Origin: Methylobacterium segetis
GTDB lineage: Bacteria > Pseudomonadota > Alphaproteobacteria > Rhizobiales > Beijerinckiaceae
Assembly: GCF_004348265.1 (NCBI RefSeq)
Contig: NZ_SMNT01000015.1
Coordinates: 1-64,000 of the forward strand
Direction of reading: 5' to 3'
DNA length: 64,000 nt
Of this stretch, positions 1 through 7,496 are shown piece after piece (the first letter of the stretch is position 1; every line of letters starts with the position of its first letter). Position numbers and translations under genes: made by a program. A model generated the notes under the pieces. It was not told where the DNA came from. It saw only the letters and a program-made list of their open reading frames with translations, and searched no databases.

Positions 1-27
1 CCCGCCCCGGCCGAGGGCCGGAGCGGG
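1..27. terminator. GC-rich hairpin downstream of lactate permease
   Basis: Inverted repeat with inner arms CCGGCC (7-12) and GGCCGG (16-21) around a GAG loop. Outer bases 1-5 pair with 23-27 across one mismatch. It lies 26 bp past the permease stop, so it could end that transcript or one entering from the left. No clear U-run is visible. Confidence 0.35.
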
Positions 28-53
28 TTGCAGCATGGCCGGTGCGGCCGACC

Positions 54-1781
54 CTACGGGTGGATGACCATCGCGTTGAACGGGTACACGTAGGCCTGCA
101 GCATCACGAGGCCGCCGACCATGCAGGCGAGCACGATCGAGTGCCAGAACACGAAGCGCAGGATCTTGCCCTCCTGGCCGAAATAGCCGGTGGCGGTGGA
201 GGCCACGACGATCGACTGCGCGTCGATCATCTTGCCCATCACGCCGCCCGACGAGTTCGCCGAGGCCATCAGGATGCCCGACAGGCCGAGCTGCTCCGAG
301 GTGATCTTCTGCAAGCCGCCGAAGAGCACGTTCGAGGCCGTGTCCGAGCCCGTCAGCGCCACGCCGAGCCAGCCGAGCAGGGTGCCGAAGAACGGGTAGA
401 GGATGCCCGTGCCGGCGAAGGCGAGGCCGAGCGTCGCGTCGACGCCGCCGTAGCGGGTGAGCACGCCGAGCGCGAGCATCGCCGCGATGGTGATGAGCGA
501 GTAGCGCAGCACCCAGATCGTCTCGAGATAGGCGGTGACGAGGCGCCAGGGCGAGAAGCGCATGATCAGGCCGGAGATGATCGCGGCGATGAGCACGCCC
601 GTGCCCGTGTAGGACATGTAGGTGAAGGCGAAGACCGCCGCCTCCGGATGCGCCTTGGCGACGACCGGGGGCACCTTCATGATCACGTTGTGCAGGCCCG
701 GGACCTCGTACTTGATCGTGAAGATCGGGTTCACGAGGCTCTTGAACCAGCCGGTGCCCCAGATCGCGACGACGACCGACAGGATGATCCACGGCACCCA
801 GGCCCAGGCGATCTCGCTCGAGGTGGCGGTGCGGGCGCCGGTATGCACGCGCGGCAGGTCGCCGGGCACGCCCGCGCCGAGGGCGACGGGACGCGGCTCG
901 GTGCCGTAGCCGATGGACGGATCGTGGCCGCGCAGGGCCGGCGAGGTCCAGACCTGCGCCGGCCGCCAGACCTTCAGGAACAGGACCAGGGCGCCCATCG
1001 AGACGAGCGAGGCGCCGATGTCGACGATCCAGGGGTTGATGTAGTTCGAGATCAGGAACTGCGCGAGCGCGAAGGAGATGCCGCAGACGGCGATGGGCGG
1101 CCAGATCGCGATCATGCCGCGGAAGCCCGCGAAGACCCAGATCAGCCAGAAGGGCACGATCACCGAGAAGAACGGGAGCTGCCGGCCGATCATGGCGCCG
1201 AGGATGTAGGGGTCGTAGCCCGTGACCGAGGCGAGGCCCTGGATCGGTGCGCCGAGCGCGCCGTAGGCGACGGGCGCGGTGTTGGCGATGAGCGAGAGGC
1301 CCGAGGCCGCGAGCGGCGAGAAGCCGAGGCCGATCAGGATCGCGCCGGTCACCGCCACCGGGGTGCCGAAGCCGCCCGCGCCCTCGAAGAAGGCGCCGAA
1401 GGCGAAGGCGACCAGAAGGAGCTGGATGCGCCGGTCCGTCGTGATGCCCGCGACCGATTGCTGGAGGGTGGCGAACCAGCCCTTCTCCACCGTCAGGCGG
1501 TAGAGGAAGATGACGTTGAGGATGATCCAGCCGATCGGGAACAGGCCGAGCGCCACGCCGTAGGCGGAGGCGCGCAGCGCGAGGCCCGTCGGCATGCCGA
1601 AGGCCACGATCGCGACGAGGAGCGCGATGACGAGGGACAGGACGGCCGCGATATGGGCCTTGACCTTGCCGCTCGCGATCATGCCGAGCAGCGCGACGAC
1701 CGGAAGGGCGGCCGCGAGCGTCGAGAGCCACGCGTTCCCGAACGGGTCGTAGACTTGATTCCAGGTTTCCACGGGCGTCAC
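54..1781 (-). CDS. lldP: L-lactate permease (LctP family)
   Basis: A 575-residue inner-membrane permease that takes up lactate (and probably glycolate) with protons. The sequence is almost entirely hydrophobic helices, opens with the family-typical segment WNQVYDPFGNAWLSTLAAAL, and contains GAFFEGAGGFGTPVAVTGA at about residues 129-147, which is characteristic of the LctP family. Length fits the family (550-600). The start is GTG at 1781, preceded by GGAGGAG at 1783-1789, with a plausible promoter at 1823-1851. No lactate dehydrogenase or LldR regulator gene lies alongside it in this window. The symbol rests on family resemblance only. Confidence 0.93.
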   Translation of the reverse strand: MTPVETWNQVYDPFGNAWLSTLAAALPVVALLGMIASGKVKAHIAAVLSLVIALLVAIVAFGMPTGLALRASAYGVALGLFPIGWIILNVIFLYRLTVEKGWFATLQQSVAGITTDRRIQLLLVAFAFGAFFEGAGGFGTPVAVTGAILIGLGFSPLAASGLSLIANTAPVAYGALGAPIQGLASVTGYDPYILGAMIGRQLPFFSVIVPFWLIWVFAGFRGMIAIWPPIAVCGISFALAQFLISNYINPWIVDIGASLVSMGALVLFLKVWRPAQVWTSPALRGHDPSIGYGTEPRPVALGAGVPGDLPRVHTGARTATSSEIAWAWVPWIILSVVVAIWGTGWFKSLVNPIFTIKYEVPGLHNVIMKVPPVVAKAHPEAAVFAFTYMSYTGTGVLIAAIISGLIMRFSPWRLVTAYLETIWVLRYSLITIAAMLALGVLTRYGGVDATLGLAFAGTGILYPFFGTLLGWLGVALTGSDTASNVLFGGLQKITSEQLGLSGILMASANSSGGVMGKMIDAQSIVVASTATGYFGQEGKILRFVFWHSIVLACMVGGLVMLQAYVYPFNAMVIHP

Positions 1782-1822
1782 GCTCCTCCGTACGCCCGAT
1801 CTTCTGGCCGGGCCGTCCAGCG

Positions 1823-1851
1823 TTGCTAGCAGAGCCGGTGAGGCGGCTCAA
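1823..1851 (-). promoter_or_regulatory. Putative sigma-70-type promoter of the lactate permease gene
   Basis: Read on the minus strand: TTGAGC (1851-1846), a 17-nt spacer, then TAGCAA (1828-1823). This would give a leader of about 35 nt before the GTG start. Assigned by pattern only. Confidence 0.45.
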
Positions 1852-1925
1852 CGCGGATTAATCATGTATTCAGAGAGTGTTGCAGAGGAACACGCGCCTC
1901 TGTCACTCCGGACGGCCCACCGGCT

Positions 1926-2807
1926 TCAGCGGATCCGCCGCGCGGCCCGCCAGAGCCGCCAGAGCCGGCGCCAGCGGGACATGTCGACGGGCGTGTTCAG
2001 CGGGTCGTAGCCCGGCCGGTCCATCGCCGCGAGGTAGGGCTCCACGAGGGCGACCGGCAGGAAGGCGGCCTGCGCGGCCGGCGCGATCGTAGGCCGGGCC
2101 GCCTCGTAGGCCGCGAGATGCCGGCGGGCGAGCGCCCGCAGGTCCCGGGCCGCGCCGGCGAGGCCGGGGCCGCCGCGGCCGGTGACGATGTCCTCGCGGG
2201 TGACCCCGTGTTCGCGCAGGATGTCGGCCGGCAGGTAGACCTGACCCGCGCGCGCGTGCCAGGGCAGCGCCCGAAGAAGGCCGGTGATGCCGTAGGCGAC
2301 TCCGGCATGGCCGGCCGCCGCCGCGCCGCCGGGCTCCGCCCCGTCGCTGAGGACGAGGCTCGCGAGGCGGAACAGGGAGGAGGCCGTCTCGCCGCAATAG
2401 CCCTCGAGGTCGTTCACCCGGGGCATCGGGTCGTCGTAGAGGTCGAAGACGCGGGCATCGATCAAGTCGACGAAGGGCTGGCGGCCGAGCCGGCGCCGGA
2501 CGATGGCGTCCTCCAGGGCTGCCGCGACGGGATTGGCGCGCACGTCGCCGCGCGCCTCGCCCTGGAGCGCGTCGCGCCACCATTGCAGGCGGATCTCGCC
2601 GGCCATCGGGTTCGAGGCCGCCTCGCGCACGCGGGCGATCGTCAGGCTGAAGGCGTAGAGGGCGAAGAGGTGGGGCCGCGCCTGCGCCGGGGCGAACAGG
2701 GTCGCGAAGTAGCGGTCCGCATCACCCTCCCGCACCAGGGCCTCGCAGTGCTGGAAGGCGAAGGGGAGCCCGTTGCCGGTGCTGGTGCTGGTCTCGGTCT
2801 CGCTCAC
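1926..2807 (-). CDS. Squalene/phytoene synthase-fold protein, NDUFAF6-like (probable non-catalytic)
   Basis: A 293-residue member of the squalene/phytoene synthase superfamily. The fold signature is visible in ALYAFSLTIARVREA (about 50-64), EIRLQWWRDAL (71-81) and GQVYLPADIL (188-197). Both Asp-rich prenyl-diphosphate motifs are absent: the first region reads TIARVREA and the second reads LLRALPWHA where synthases have DxGED. That points to the NDUFAF6 branch (mitochondrial complex I assembly) rather than to a carotenoid or hopanoid enzyme. The start is GTG, 10 bp after the Mth938-like gene, in the same transcript direction as secDF. A role in respiratory complex assembly is inferred from the family and context. 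Confidence 0.8.
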   Translation of the reverse strand: MSETETSTSTGNGLPFAFQHCEALVREGDADRYFATLFAPAQARPHLFALYAFSLTIARVREAASNPMAGEIRLQWWRDALQGEARGDVRANPVAAALEDAIVRRRLGRQPFVDLIDARVFDLYDDPMPRVNDLEGYCGETASSLFRLASLVLSDGAEPGGAAAAGHAGVAYGITGLLRALPWHARAGQVYLPADILREHGVTREDIVTGRGGPGLAGAARDLRALARRHLAAYEAARPTIAPAAQAAFLPVALVEPYLAAMDRPGYDPLNTPVDMSRWRRLWRLWRAARRIR

Positions 2808-2817
2808 GCAATCCCGC

Positions 2818-3207
2818 TCATGCGACGGCGATCAGGGCGGCGGCGACCTTGCGGTTCTCCGCCACGAGGATGTTGTAGGTGCGGGCGGCCGCACCCGTCT
2901 GCATCACGTCGAGGCCGATGCCGTTCTCCTTGAGCCAGGCGCGCAAGGGGGCCGGCAACGGCACGATGTCCAAGCCGGTGCCGACGAGGAGAAGGTCGAT
3001 CGCCCCCGCCTCCGCCTGGACCGGGCGCAGGGCGTCGCGGCCGATCGTCGAGGCCTCCGTCACCTCCCAGGCGCGGACGCCGGAGGGCAGCGCCAGGATC
3101 GAGCCGCGATGGCTCATCTCCGCGAAGCGGAATCCGCCGCCGCCATAGGCGTCGATCAGGTGGCGTCCGGGGACGAATCCGTCGTTGAGACGGCGGGGCT
3201 CGCTCAT
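2818..3207 (-). CDS. Mth938-like / NDUFAF3-family protein
   Basis: A 129-residue soluble protein of the Mth938 (DUF498) fold. It has the usual layout: N-terminal beta segment with IDAYGGGGFRF, central LLLVGTG (about 73-79), and LKENGIGLDVMQTGAAARTY before the C-terminal helix NILVAENRKVAAALI. The human homologue NDUFAF3 is a complex I assembly factor. The gene sits 15 bp after secF and 10 bp before the NDUFAF6-like gene, so the three are probably co-transcribed. Bacterial function is not established; assembly or membrane insertion of respiratory subunits is inference. Confidence 0.85.
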   Translation of the reverse strand: MSEPRRLNDGFVPGRHLIDAYGGGGFRFAEMSHRGSILALPSGVRAWEVTEASTIGRDALRPVQAEAGAIDLLLVGTGLDIVPLPAPLRAWLKENGIGLDVMQTGAAARTYNILVAENRKVAAALIAVA

Positions 3208-3222
3208 CCGGCGCGCCCGTCC

Positions 3223-4167
3223 CTACTCCGCCGCCTGGGCGAGGTCGGCCCGGTCGCGGGCCTGGGCACGGGTGCCCGACAGCATCAGCCCGAGATAGAT
3301 CAGCACCGGCGTCGAGATGAAGATCGCCGAGTAGGTGCAGATCACGACGCCGCACAGCATCACCACCGCGAAGCCCTTGATCGCCTCGCCGCCGAACAGG
3401 ACCAGCGCCAGGAGCGACAGGGCGGTGGAGATCGAGGTCATCACGGTGCGCGACATGGTGGAGTTGATCGAGAGGTTCAGGAGCTCGACCGTCGGAATCG
3501 TCTTGTAGCGGCGCATCAGCTCTCGGGTCCGGTCGAACACCACGACCGTCTCGTTGAGGGAATAGCCGACGATGGTCAGGATCGCCGCGATCGAGGTCAT
3601 GTTGAACTCGATGCGGGTGAGGATGAAGATGCCGACGGTGAGCACGATGTCGTGCAGCGTGCCGACGATGGCGCCGAGCGCCAGTTCCCGCTCGAAGCGG
3701 AACCAGAGGTAGAGCAGCACCGCGACGACCGAGAGGACGACGCCGAGCGTGCCCGATTGCACGAGCTCGCCCGAGACGCGGGGGCCCACCGTCTCCGTGC
3801 GGCGGAACTCGTAATCCGCGTCGAAGGCGGCGTGCGCCTTCTGCATCACCTGGGTCTGGCCCTGCTCGCCGGCCTGGAGGGGGAAGCGCACCAGGATGTT
3901 GCCCTGGCCGCCGAGCTCCTGCACCTCCGACTCGCCGAAGCCGAAGCCGTTGGCGGTGTGGCGCACCGCGGCGACGTCCGCCGTGCCGGATTTCGCCTGC
4001 AGCTCGACGAGGGTGCCGCCCTTGAAGTCGATGCCGAAGTTCAGCCCGATCGTGAGGAACAGGACGACGGTCGCCACCGACATCAGCGCCGAGAGCGGGA
4101 AGCTGAAGCGCCGGTAGCGCATGAAGTCGAAGTGCGACTCGTCGGGCCAGAGGCGGAGCAGACGCAT
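3223..4167 (-). CDS. secF: Protein translocase subunit SecF
   Basis: SecF pairs with SecD to use the proton gradient to pull exported proteins through SecYEG on the periplasmic side. The 314-residue product starts MRLLRLWPDESHFDFMRYRR, then TM1, then the signature GLNFGIDFKGGTLVELQ. The C-terminal half holds the five remaining TM helices with GYSLNETVVVFDR and the STALSLLALVLFGG stretch. I place the start at ATG 4167 because the 33 upstream in-frame residues are Pro/Arg-rich and precede the family N-terminus. It follows secD by 124 bp. Confidence 0.95.
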   Translation of the reverse strand: MRLLRLWPDESHFDFMRYRRFSFPLSALMSVATVVLFLTIGLNFGIDFKGGTLVELQAKSGTADVAAVRHTANGFGFGESEVQELGGQGNILVRFPLQAGEQGQTQVMQKAHAAFDADYEFRRTETVGPRVSGELVQSGTLGVVLSVVAVLLYLWFRFERELALGAIVGTLHDIVLTVGIFILTRIEFNMTSIAAILTIVGYSLNETVVVFDRTRELMRRYKTIPTVELLNLSINSTMSRTVMTSISTALSLLALVLFGGEAIKGFAVVMLCGVVICTYSAIFISTPVLIYLGLMLSGTRAQARDRADLAQAAE

Positions 4168-4291
4168 GATCGGTCTCGGGTTCTGGGCCGGTGCCGCTCG
4201 GGGAAGCGGCTCCTGGCCCGTCAATCTTGAGGTCGGCCGGCGCGCCGTCGCGAGCGGCGCGGCCAAGGGGCCGACGGCGAAGGCACCGCCG

Positions 4292-5899
4292 TCAGAACGG
4301 CAGGGCTTTCGGGCGGAACGTAGTGTACCACACGGCGATCATCATGCGGGTCAGCGTCACCGCCGTGATGACCGTGGTGAGGATGCCGAGGATGAAGACC
4401 ACGGCGAAGCCCTTCACCGGGCCCGAGCCGAGGAAGAACAGGATCAGCGCCGCGATCGCCATGGTCGAGTTCGAGTCGATGATCGTGGCGAAGGCCCGGT
4501 CGAAGCCGGCCTGGAGCGCCGAGATCAGGGAGCGCCCGGCCCGCGACTCCTCCCGCATGCGCTCGTAGATGAGCACGTTCGAGTCGACCGCCGTGCCGAT
4601 GGTGAGCACGATGCCGGCGATGCCCGGCAGCGTCATCGTCGCCTCGAGCACCGACATCAGGCCGAGGATGAGGCCGACATGGACGATGAGGGCGATGTTC
4701 GCGATGAAGCCGAAGGTTCCGTAGGTCAGGAACATGAAGCCGATCACGAGGACGGCCGCGACGAGCGTCGCGAGCTTGCCGGCCTCGATCGAGTCGCGCC
4801 CGAGGCCGGGACCGACGACGCGGCGCTCGACCACGGTGAACTTCGCGGGCAGCGCGCCGGCGCGCAGCAGCACGGAGAGGTCGTTGGCCTGCTGAACCGT
4901 GAAGTTGCCGGTGATCTGGCCGTTGCCGCCGGTGATGGCGGAGCGGATCACGGGGGCCGAGACCACCTCGTTGTCGAGCACGATCGCCATGCGCCGACCG
5001 ACATTCTCCGAGGTCGCCTGCCCGAAGCGCTGCGCGCCCTTCAGGTTGAACTTGAAGCTCACCATCGGCTCGTGCGTCTGCTGGTCGAAGGCGGGCTGGG
5101 CGTCGGTGAGGTCGCCGCCATCGGCCATGACGCGGCGCTCCACGGGCACCTTGGCGCCCTTCTCGTCCTTCGAGGGCAGGAGGTCGACGTCGCCGGACGG
5201 GCTGTCGGCGAGCATCCGGAACTCGAGCTTGGCGGTGGAGCCGAGGAGCTTCTCGAGCCGCTCCGGATTCTGCTCGCCCGGCACCTGGATCAGGATTCGG
5301 TCGGCGCCCTGCTGCTGAATCGAGGGCTCGGTCGTGCCGGTCGAGTCGAGGCGGCGGCGGATGACCTCGATGCCCTGGCTCACGGCGCGGCGGGTGCGCT
5401 CGTTGACGCCGGCATCGGTGAGGGTGAGGCGGATCGGCCCGTCGGGCTGGTCGACGATCTCGACGGTGCGCCCGCCGGTCTGGCCGACGAGGGGGTTCGA
5501 GATCGGCTGCGACAGTTCCTGGAGCTTCGGCAGCACCTTGGCGCGGGCCGCCGCGTCGGGCACGCGCAGCTGAACGCCGCGCTGCAGGAGCTGGATGCCG
5601 CCCTCGGCGCGGACCGATTCCTGCTGCAGGATGCGGCGCACGTCGTCGCGGAGCGCCTTGGCCTGGGAGGCGATCAGCTCGTTCTGGTCGACCTCGAGCA
5701 GGAGCTGCGAGCCGCCCTGGAGATCGAGCCCGAGCACGATCGCCCGCTGCGGGATGATCCAGCTCGGGAACCAGCCCGGCAGCGCGGCCATGAACGCCTT
5801 GCGGCTGTCGGCCGGGAAGAAGCTCGGCACGGCCAGGCTCAGGCCGATCAGGATGACGGCGAGCGTCGCGATGATCTTGGTTCGGGAGAAGCGCAACAT
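4292..5899 (-). CDS. secD: Protein translocase subunit SecD
   Basis: A 535-residue inner-membrane translocase subunit, partner of SecF. Visible features are TM1 at about 8-28, the signature LGLDLQGGSQLLLEVD (about 56-71), a large periplasmic P1 region with the repeat-type motif DRILIQVPGEQ, and C-terminal TM helices including GTAVDSNVLIYERMREE. It lies 64 bp downstream of yajC in the usual yajC-secD-secF order. Separate secD and secF genes are typical of alphaproteobacteria. Confidence 0.96.
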   Translation of the reverse strand: MLRFSRTKIIATLAVILIGLSLAVPSFFPADSRKAFMAALPGWFPSWIIPQRAIVLGLDLQGGSQLLLEVDQNELIASQAKALRDDVRRILQQESVRAEGGIQLLQRGVQLRVPDAAARAKVLPKLQELSQPISNPLVGQTGGRTVEIVDQPDGPIRLTLTDAGVNERTRRAVSQGIEVIRRRLDSTGTTEPSIQQQGADRILIQVPGEQNPERLEKLLGSTAKLEFRMLADSPSGDVDLLPSKDEKGAKVPVERRVMADGGDLTDAQPAFDQQTHEPMVSFKFNLKGAQRFGQATSENVGRRMAIVLDNEVVSAPVIRSAITGGNGQITGNFTVQQANDLSVLLRAGALPAKFTVVERRVVGPGLGRDSIEAGKLATLVAAVLVIGFMFLTYGTFGFIANIALIVHVGLILGLMSVLEATMTLPGIAGIVLTIGTAVDSNVLIYERMREESRAGRSLISALQAGFDRAFATIIDSNSTMAIAALILFFLGSGPVKGFAVVFILGILTTVITAVTLTRMMIAVWYTTFRPKALPF

Positions 5900-5963
5900 C
5901 CGCCGGTCCTGCTGTGTCGTTTGCGTGCCGGGGATGGGATCAGGCCGGCACCGTGAGCGGCGC

Positions 5964-6299
5964 TCAGGCCGCCTTGACGGGGCCGCCCTTGACGCGGACC
6001 TCGGAGATCATGGACCGCACGACCTTGACGCGGACGTTCGGCGCGATCTCGACCTCGATCTCGGACGACTCGTCCGTCACCTTGACGACGCGGCCGACGA
6101 GACCGCCATTCGTGACGATGGTGTCGTCGCGGCGCACGTTCTTGACCATGGACTGATGGTCCCGGACCCGCTTCTGCTGCGGCCGCAGGATCAGGAAGTA
6201 CATGATCACGAAGATGAGGACGAACGGCACCAGCTGGAAGGCGATGTCCGCCCCACTGGAAGCGGTGCCGGCCCCTTGCGCGAAGGCGGGGGTGATCAA
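5964..6299 (-). CDS. yajC: Preprotein translocase accessory subunit YajC
   Basis: A 111-residue single-TM protein that associates with SecDF and SecYEG. The membrane segment AFQLVPFVLIFVIMYFLILR (about 20-39) is followed by the family motif RPQQKRVRDHQ and the cytoplasmic beta domain with GGLVGRVVKV. The start appears to be TTG at 6299: GAGGAG lies at 6308-6313, 8 nt upstream, and no better ATG is available. It heads the secDF transcript behind the promoter at 6376-6403. Confidence 0.93.
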   Translation of the reverse strand: MITPAFAQGAGTASSGADIAFQLVPFVLIFVIMYFLILRPQQKRVRDHQSMVKNVRRDDTIVTNGGLVGRVVKVTDESSEIEVEIAPNVRVKVVRSMISEVRVKGGPVKAA

Positions 6300-6375
6300 G
6301 CGCGTGACTCCTCAAAAAGCGTCGGCTGCCCGACGGCCTGCTGGGCCTGCCCGGGCCGGGCCGAAAAGCGCGCGG

Positions 6376-6403
6376 ACTATAGCCACGGCCTAAGTGAAAG
6401 CAA
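6376..6403 (-). promoter_or_regulatory. Putative promoter of the yajC-secDF operon
   Basis: On the minus strand: TTGCTT (6403-6398), a 16-nt spacer, TATAGT (6381-6376). The -10 element is close to consensus and unusually AT-rich for this locus. It would give a leader of roughly 70 nt before the yajC TTG. Confidence 0.58.
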
Positions 6404-6453
6404 CGCCGTATGGGTGAGGCGAATCGGACTTCCCCGGCCGCGGCCGCGCCAAT

Positions 6454-6468
6454 GACGGAACTTCCGTC
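6454..6468. promoter_or_regulatory. Short palindrome between yajC and the DUF815 gene
   Basis: GACGGAA-C-TTCCGTC, a perfect 7-bp inverted repeat with one central base, in the divergent intergenic region. It is small enough to be a dimeric regulator site. No regulator can be named. Confidence 0.3.
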
Positions 6469-6550
6469 GCGCGGGGGCGGTGATTTCCAGCCTCGATCCT
6501 CCTAAACAGCGGCCCATCCTTCCCGAAACAGGCGCGAAGCGGCGTTTCCC

Positions 6551-7426
6551 ATGACGAGCCCCACGACCCTCGACACGCTCCTGCCGCTCCTGGAGCGGAT
6601 CGCGACGGCGCTGGAGCGCGCCGCCCCCCGCGAGCCCGCCCCCCCGGACCTCGGCGCGGCCGACGCGTTCCTGTGGGGACCGGAGCGTCGGCTGATCCCG
6701 GTGCCGCGGGTCAACCGCGTCGAGATGGGCCTGCTCACCGGGATCGACCGCGCCCGCGACACGCTGGCCGAGAACACGGAGCGCTTCGCCCGGGGCCTGC
6801 CCGCCAACAACGCGCTCCTGTGGGGCGCGCGCGGCATGGGCAAGTCGTCCCTCGTCAAGGCGGTGCACGCGGAGACGAACGCGAAGGCCCCCGAGGGCGC
6901 GCTGCCGATGAAGCTCGTCGAGATCCACCGGGAGGACATCGAGGCGCTGCCCGACCTGATGGCGACGCTGCGGGCCGACCCGCACCGCTGGATCGTGTTC
7001 TGCGACGACCTCTCCTTCGACGCCGACGACACTTCCTACAAGTCGTTGAAGACGGCGCTCGACGGCGGCATCGAGGGGCGGCCTGAGAACGTGCTGTTCT
7101 ACGCCACCTCCAACCGGCGGCATCTCCTCGCGCGCGAGATGGTCGAGAACGAGCGCTCGACCGCCATCAATCCCGGCGAGGCGGTGGAGGAGAAGGTCTC
7201 CCTGTCCGATCGGTTCGGCCTCTGGCTCGGCTTCCACAAGTGCAGCCAGGACGAGTACCTCGCCATGATCCGCGCCTACGTGGAGCGCTACGGCCTGACG
7301 GCCGAGCCCGAGCGGGTCCGGGCGGAAGCCCTCGAATGGGCCGTGACCCGCGGCTCGCGCTCCGGCCGCACCGCCTTCCAGTTCATCCAGGACCTCGCCG
7401 GGCGGCTCGGCCAGCGCCTCGGCTGA
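6551..7426 (+). CDS. DUF815 family AAA-type ATP-binding protein
   Basis: A 291-residue cytosolic P-loop ATPase of the DUF815 family. Walker A is GARGMGKSS (about 94-102), Walker B is IVFCDDLSF (about 136-144), and a sensor-1-like segment FYATSNRRHL follows (about 183-192). The conserved SLSDRFGLWLGFHKCSQDEYL block and a C-terminal SGRTAFQFIQDL complete the family layout. It is transcribed alone, divergent from yajC, and ends at a strong hairpin. The cellular role of DUF815 is not known to me. Confidence 0.9.
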   Translation: MTSPTTLDTLLPLLERIATALERAAPREPAPPDLGAADAFLWGPERRLIPVPRVNRVEMGLLTGIDRARDTLAENTERFARGLPANNALLWGARGMGKSSLVKAVHAETNAKAPEGALPMKLVEIHREDIEALPDLMATLRADPHRWIVFCDDLSFDADDTSYKSLKTALDGGIEGRPENVLFYATSNRRHLLAREMVENERSTAINPGEAVEEKVSLSDRFGLWLGFHKCSQDEYLAMIRAYVERYGLTAEPERVRAEALEWAVTRGSRSGRTAFQFIQDLAGRLGQRLG

Positions 7427-7435
7427 GGCCCGGAA

Positions 7436-7472
7436 CGCGAAGGGGCGGCCCCGGCGGGACCGCCCCTTCGCG
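7436..7472. terminator. Bidirectional hairpin between the DUF815 and M23 genes
   Basis: Perfect 13-bp inverted repeat, CGCGAAGGGGCGG (7436-7448) and CCGCCCCTTCGCG (7460-7472), with an 11-nt loop. It lies between two convergent genes, so it can serve both. No long U-run is present. Confidence 0.7.
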
Positions 7473-7496
7473 ATTCTGCGTCCGAGACGGCCCGCG

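Noticed and set aside
42..1829. Long plus-strand open frame opposite the lactate permease
   Set aside because: High-GC shadow: Arg/Asp/Glu/Gly-rich composition without any family motif, while the minus strand encodes a clear LctP permease.
1926..2807. Reading the squalene/phytoene-synthase-fold gene as the carotenoid synthase for the 29-37 kb locus
   Set aside because: Both Asp-rich catalytic motifs are absent, and the gene belongs with the secDF and Mth938-like block far from the pigment genes.
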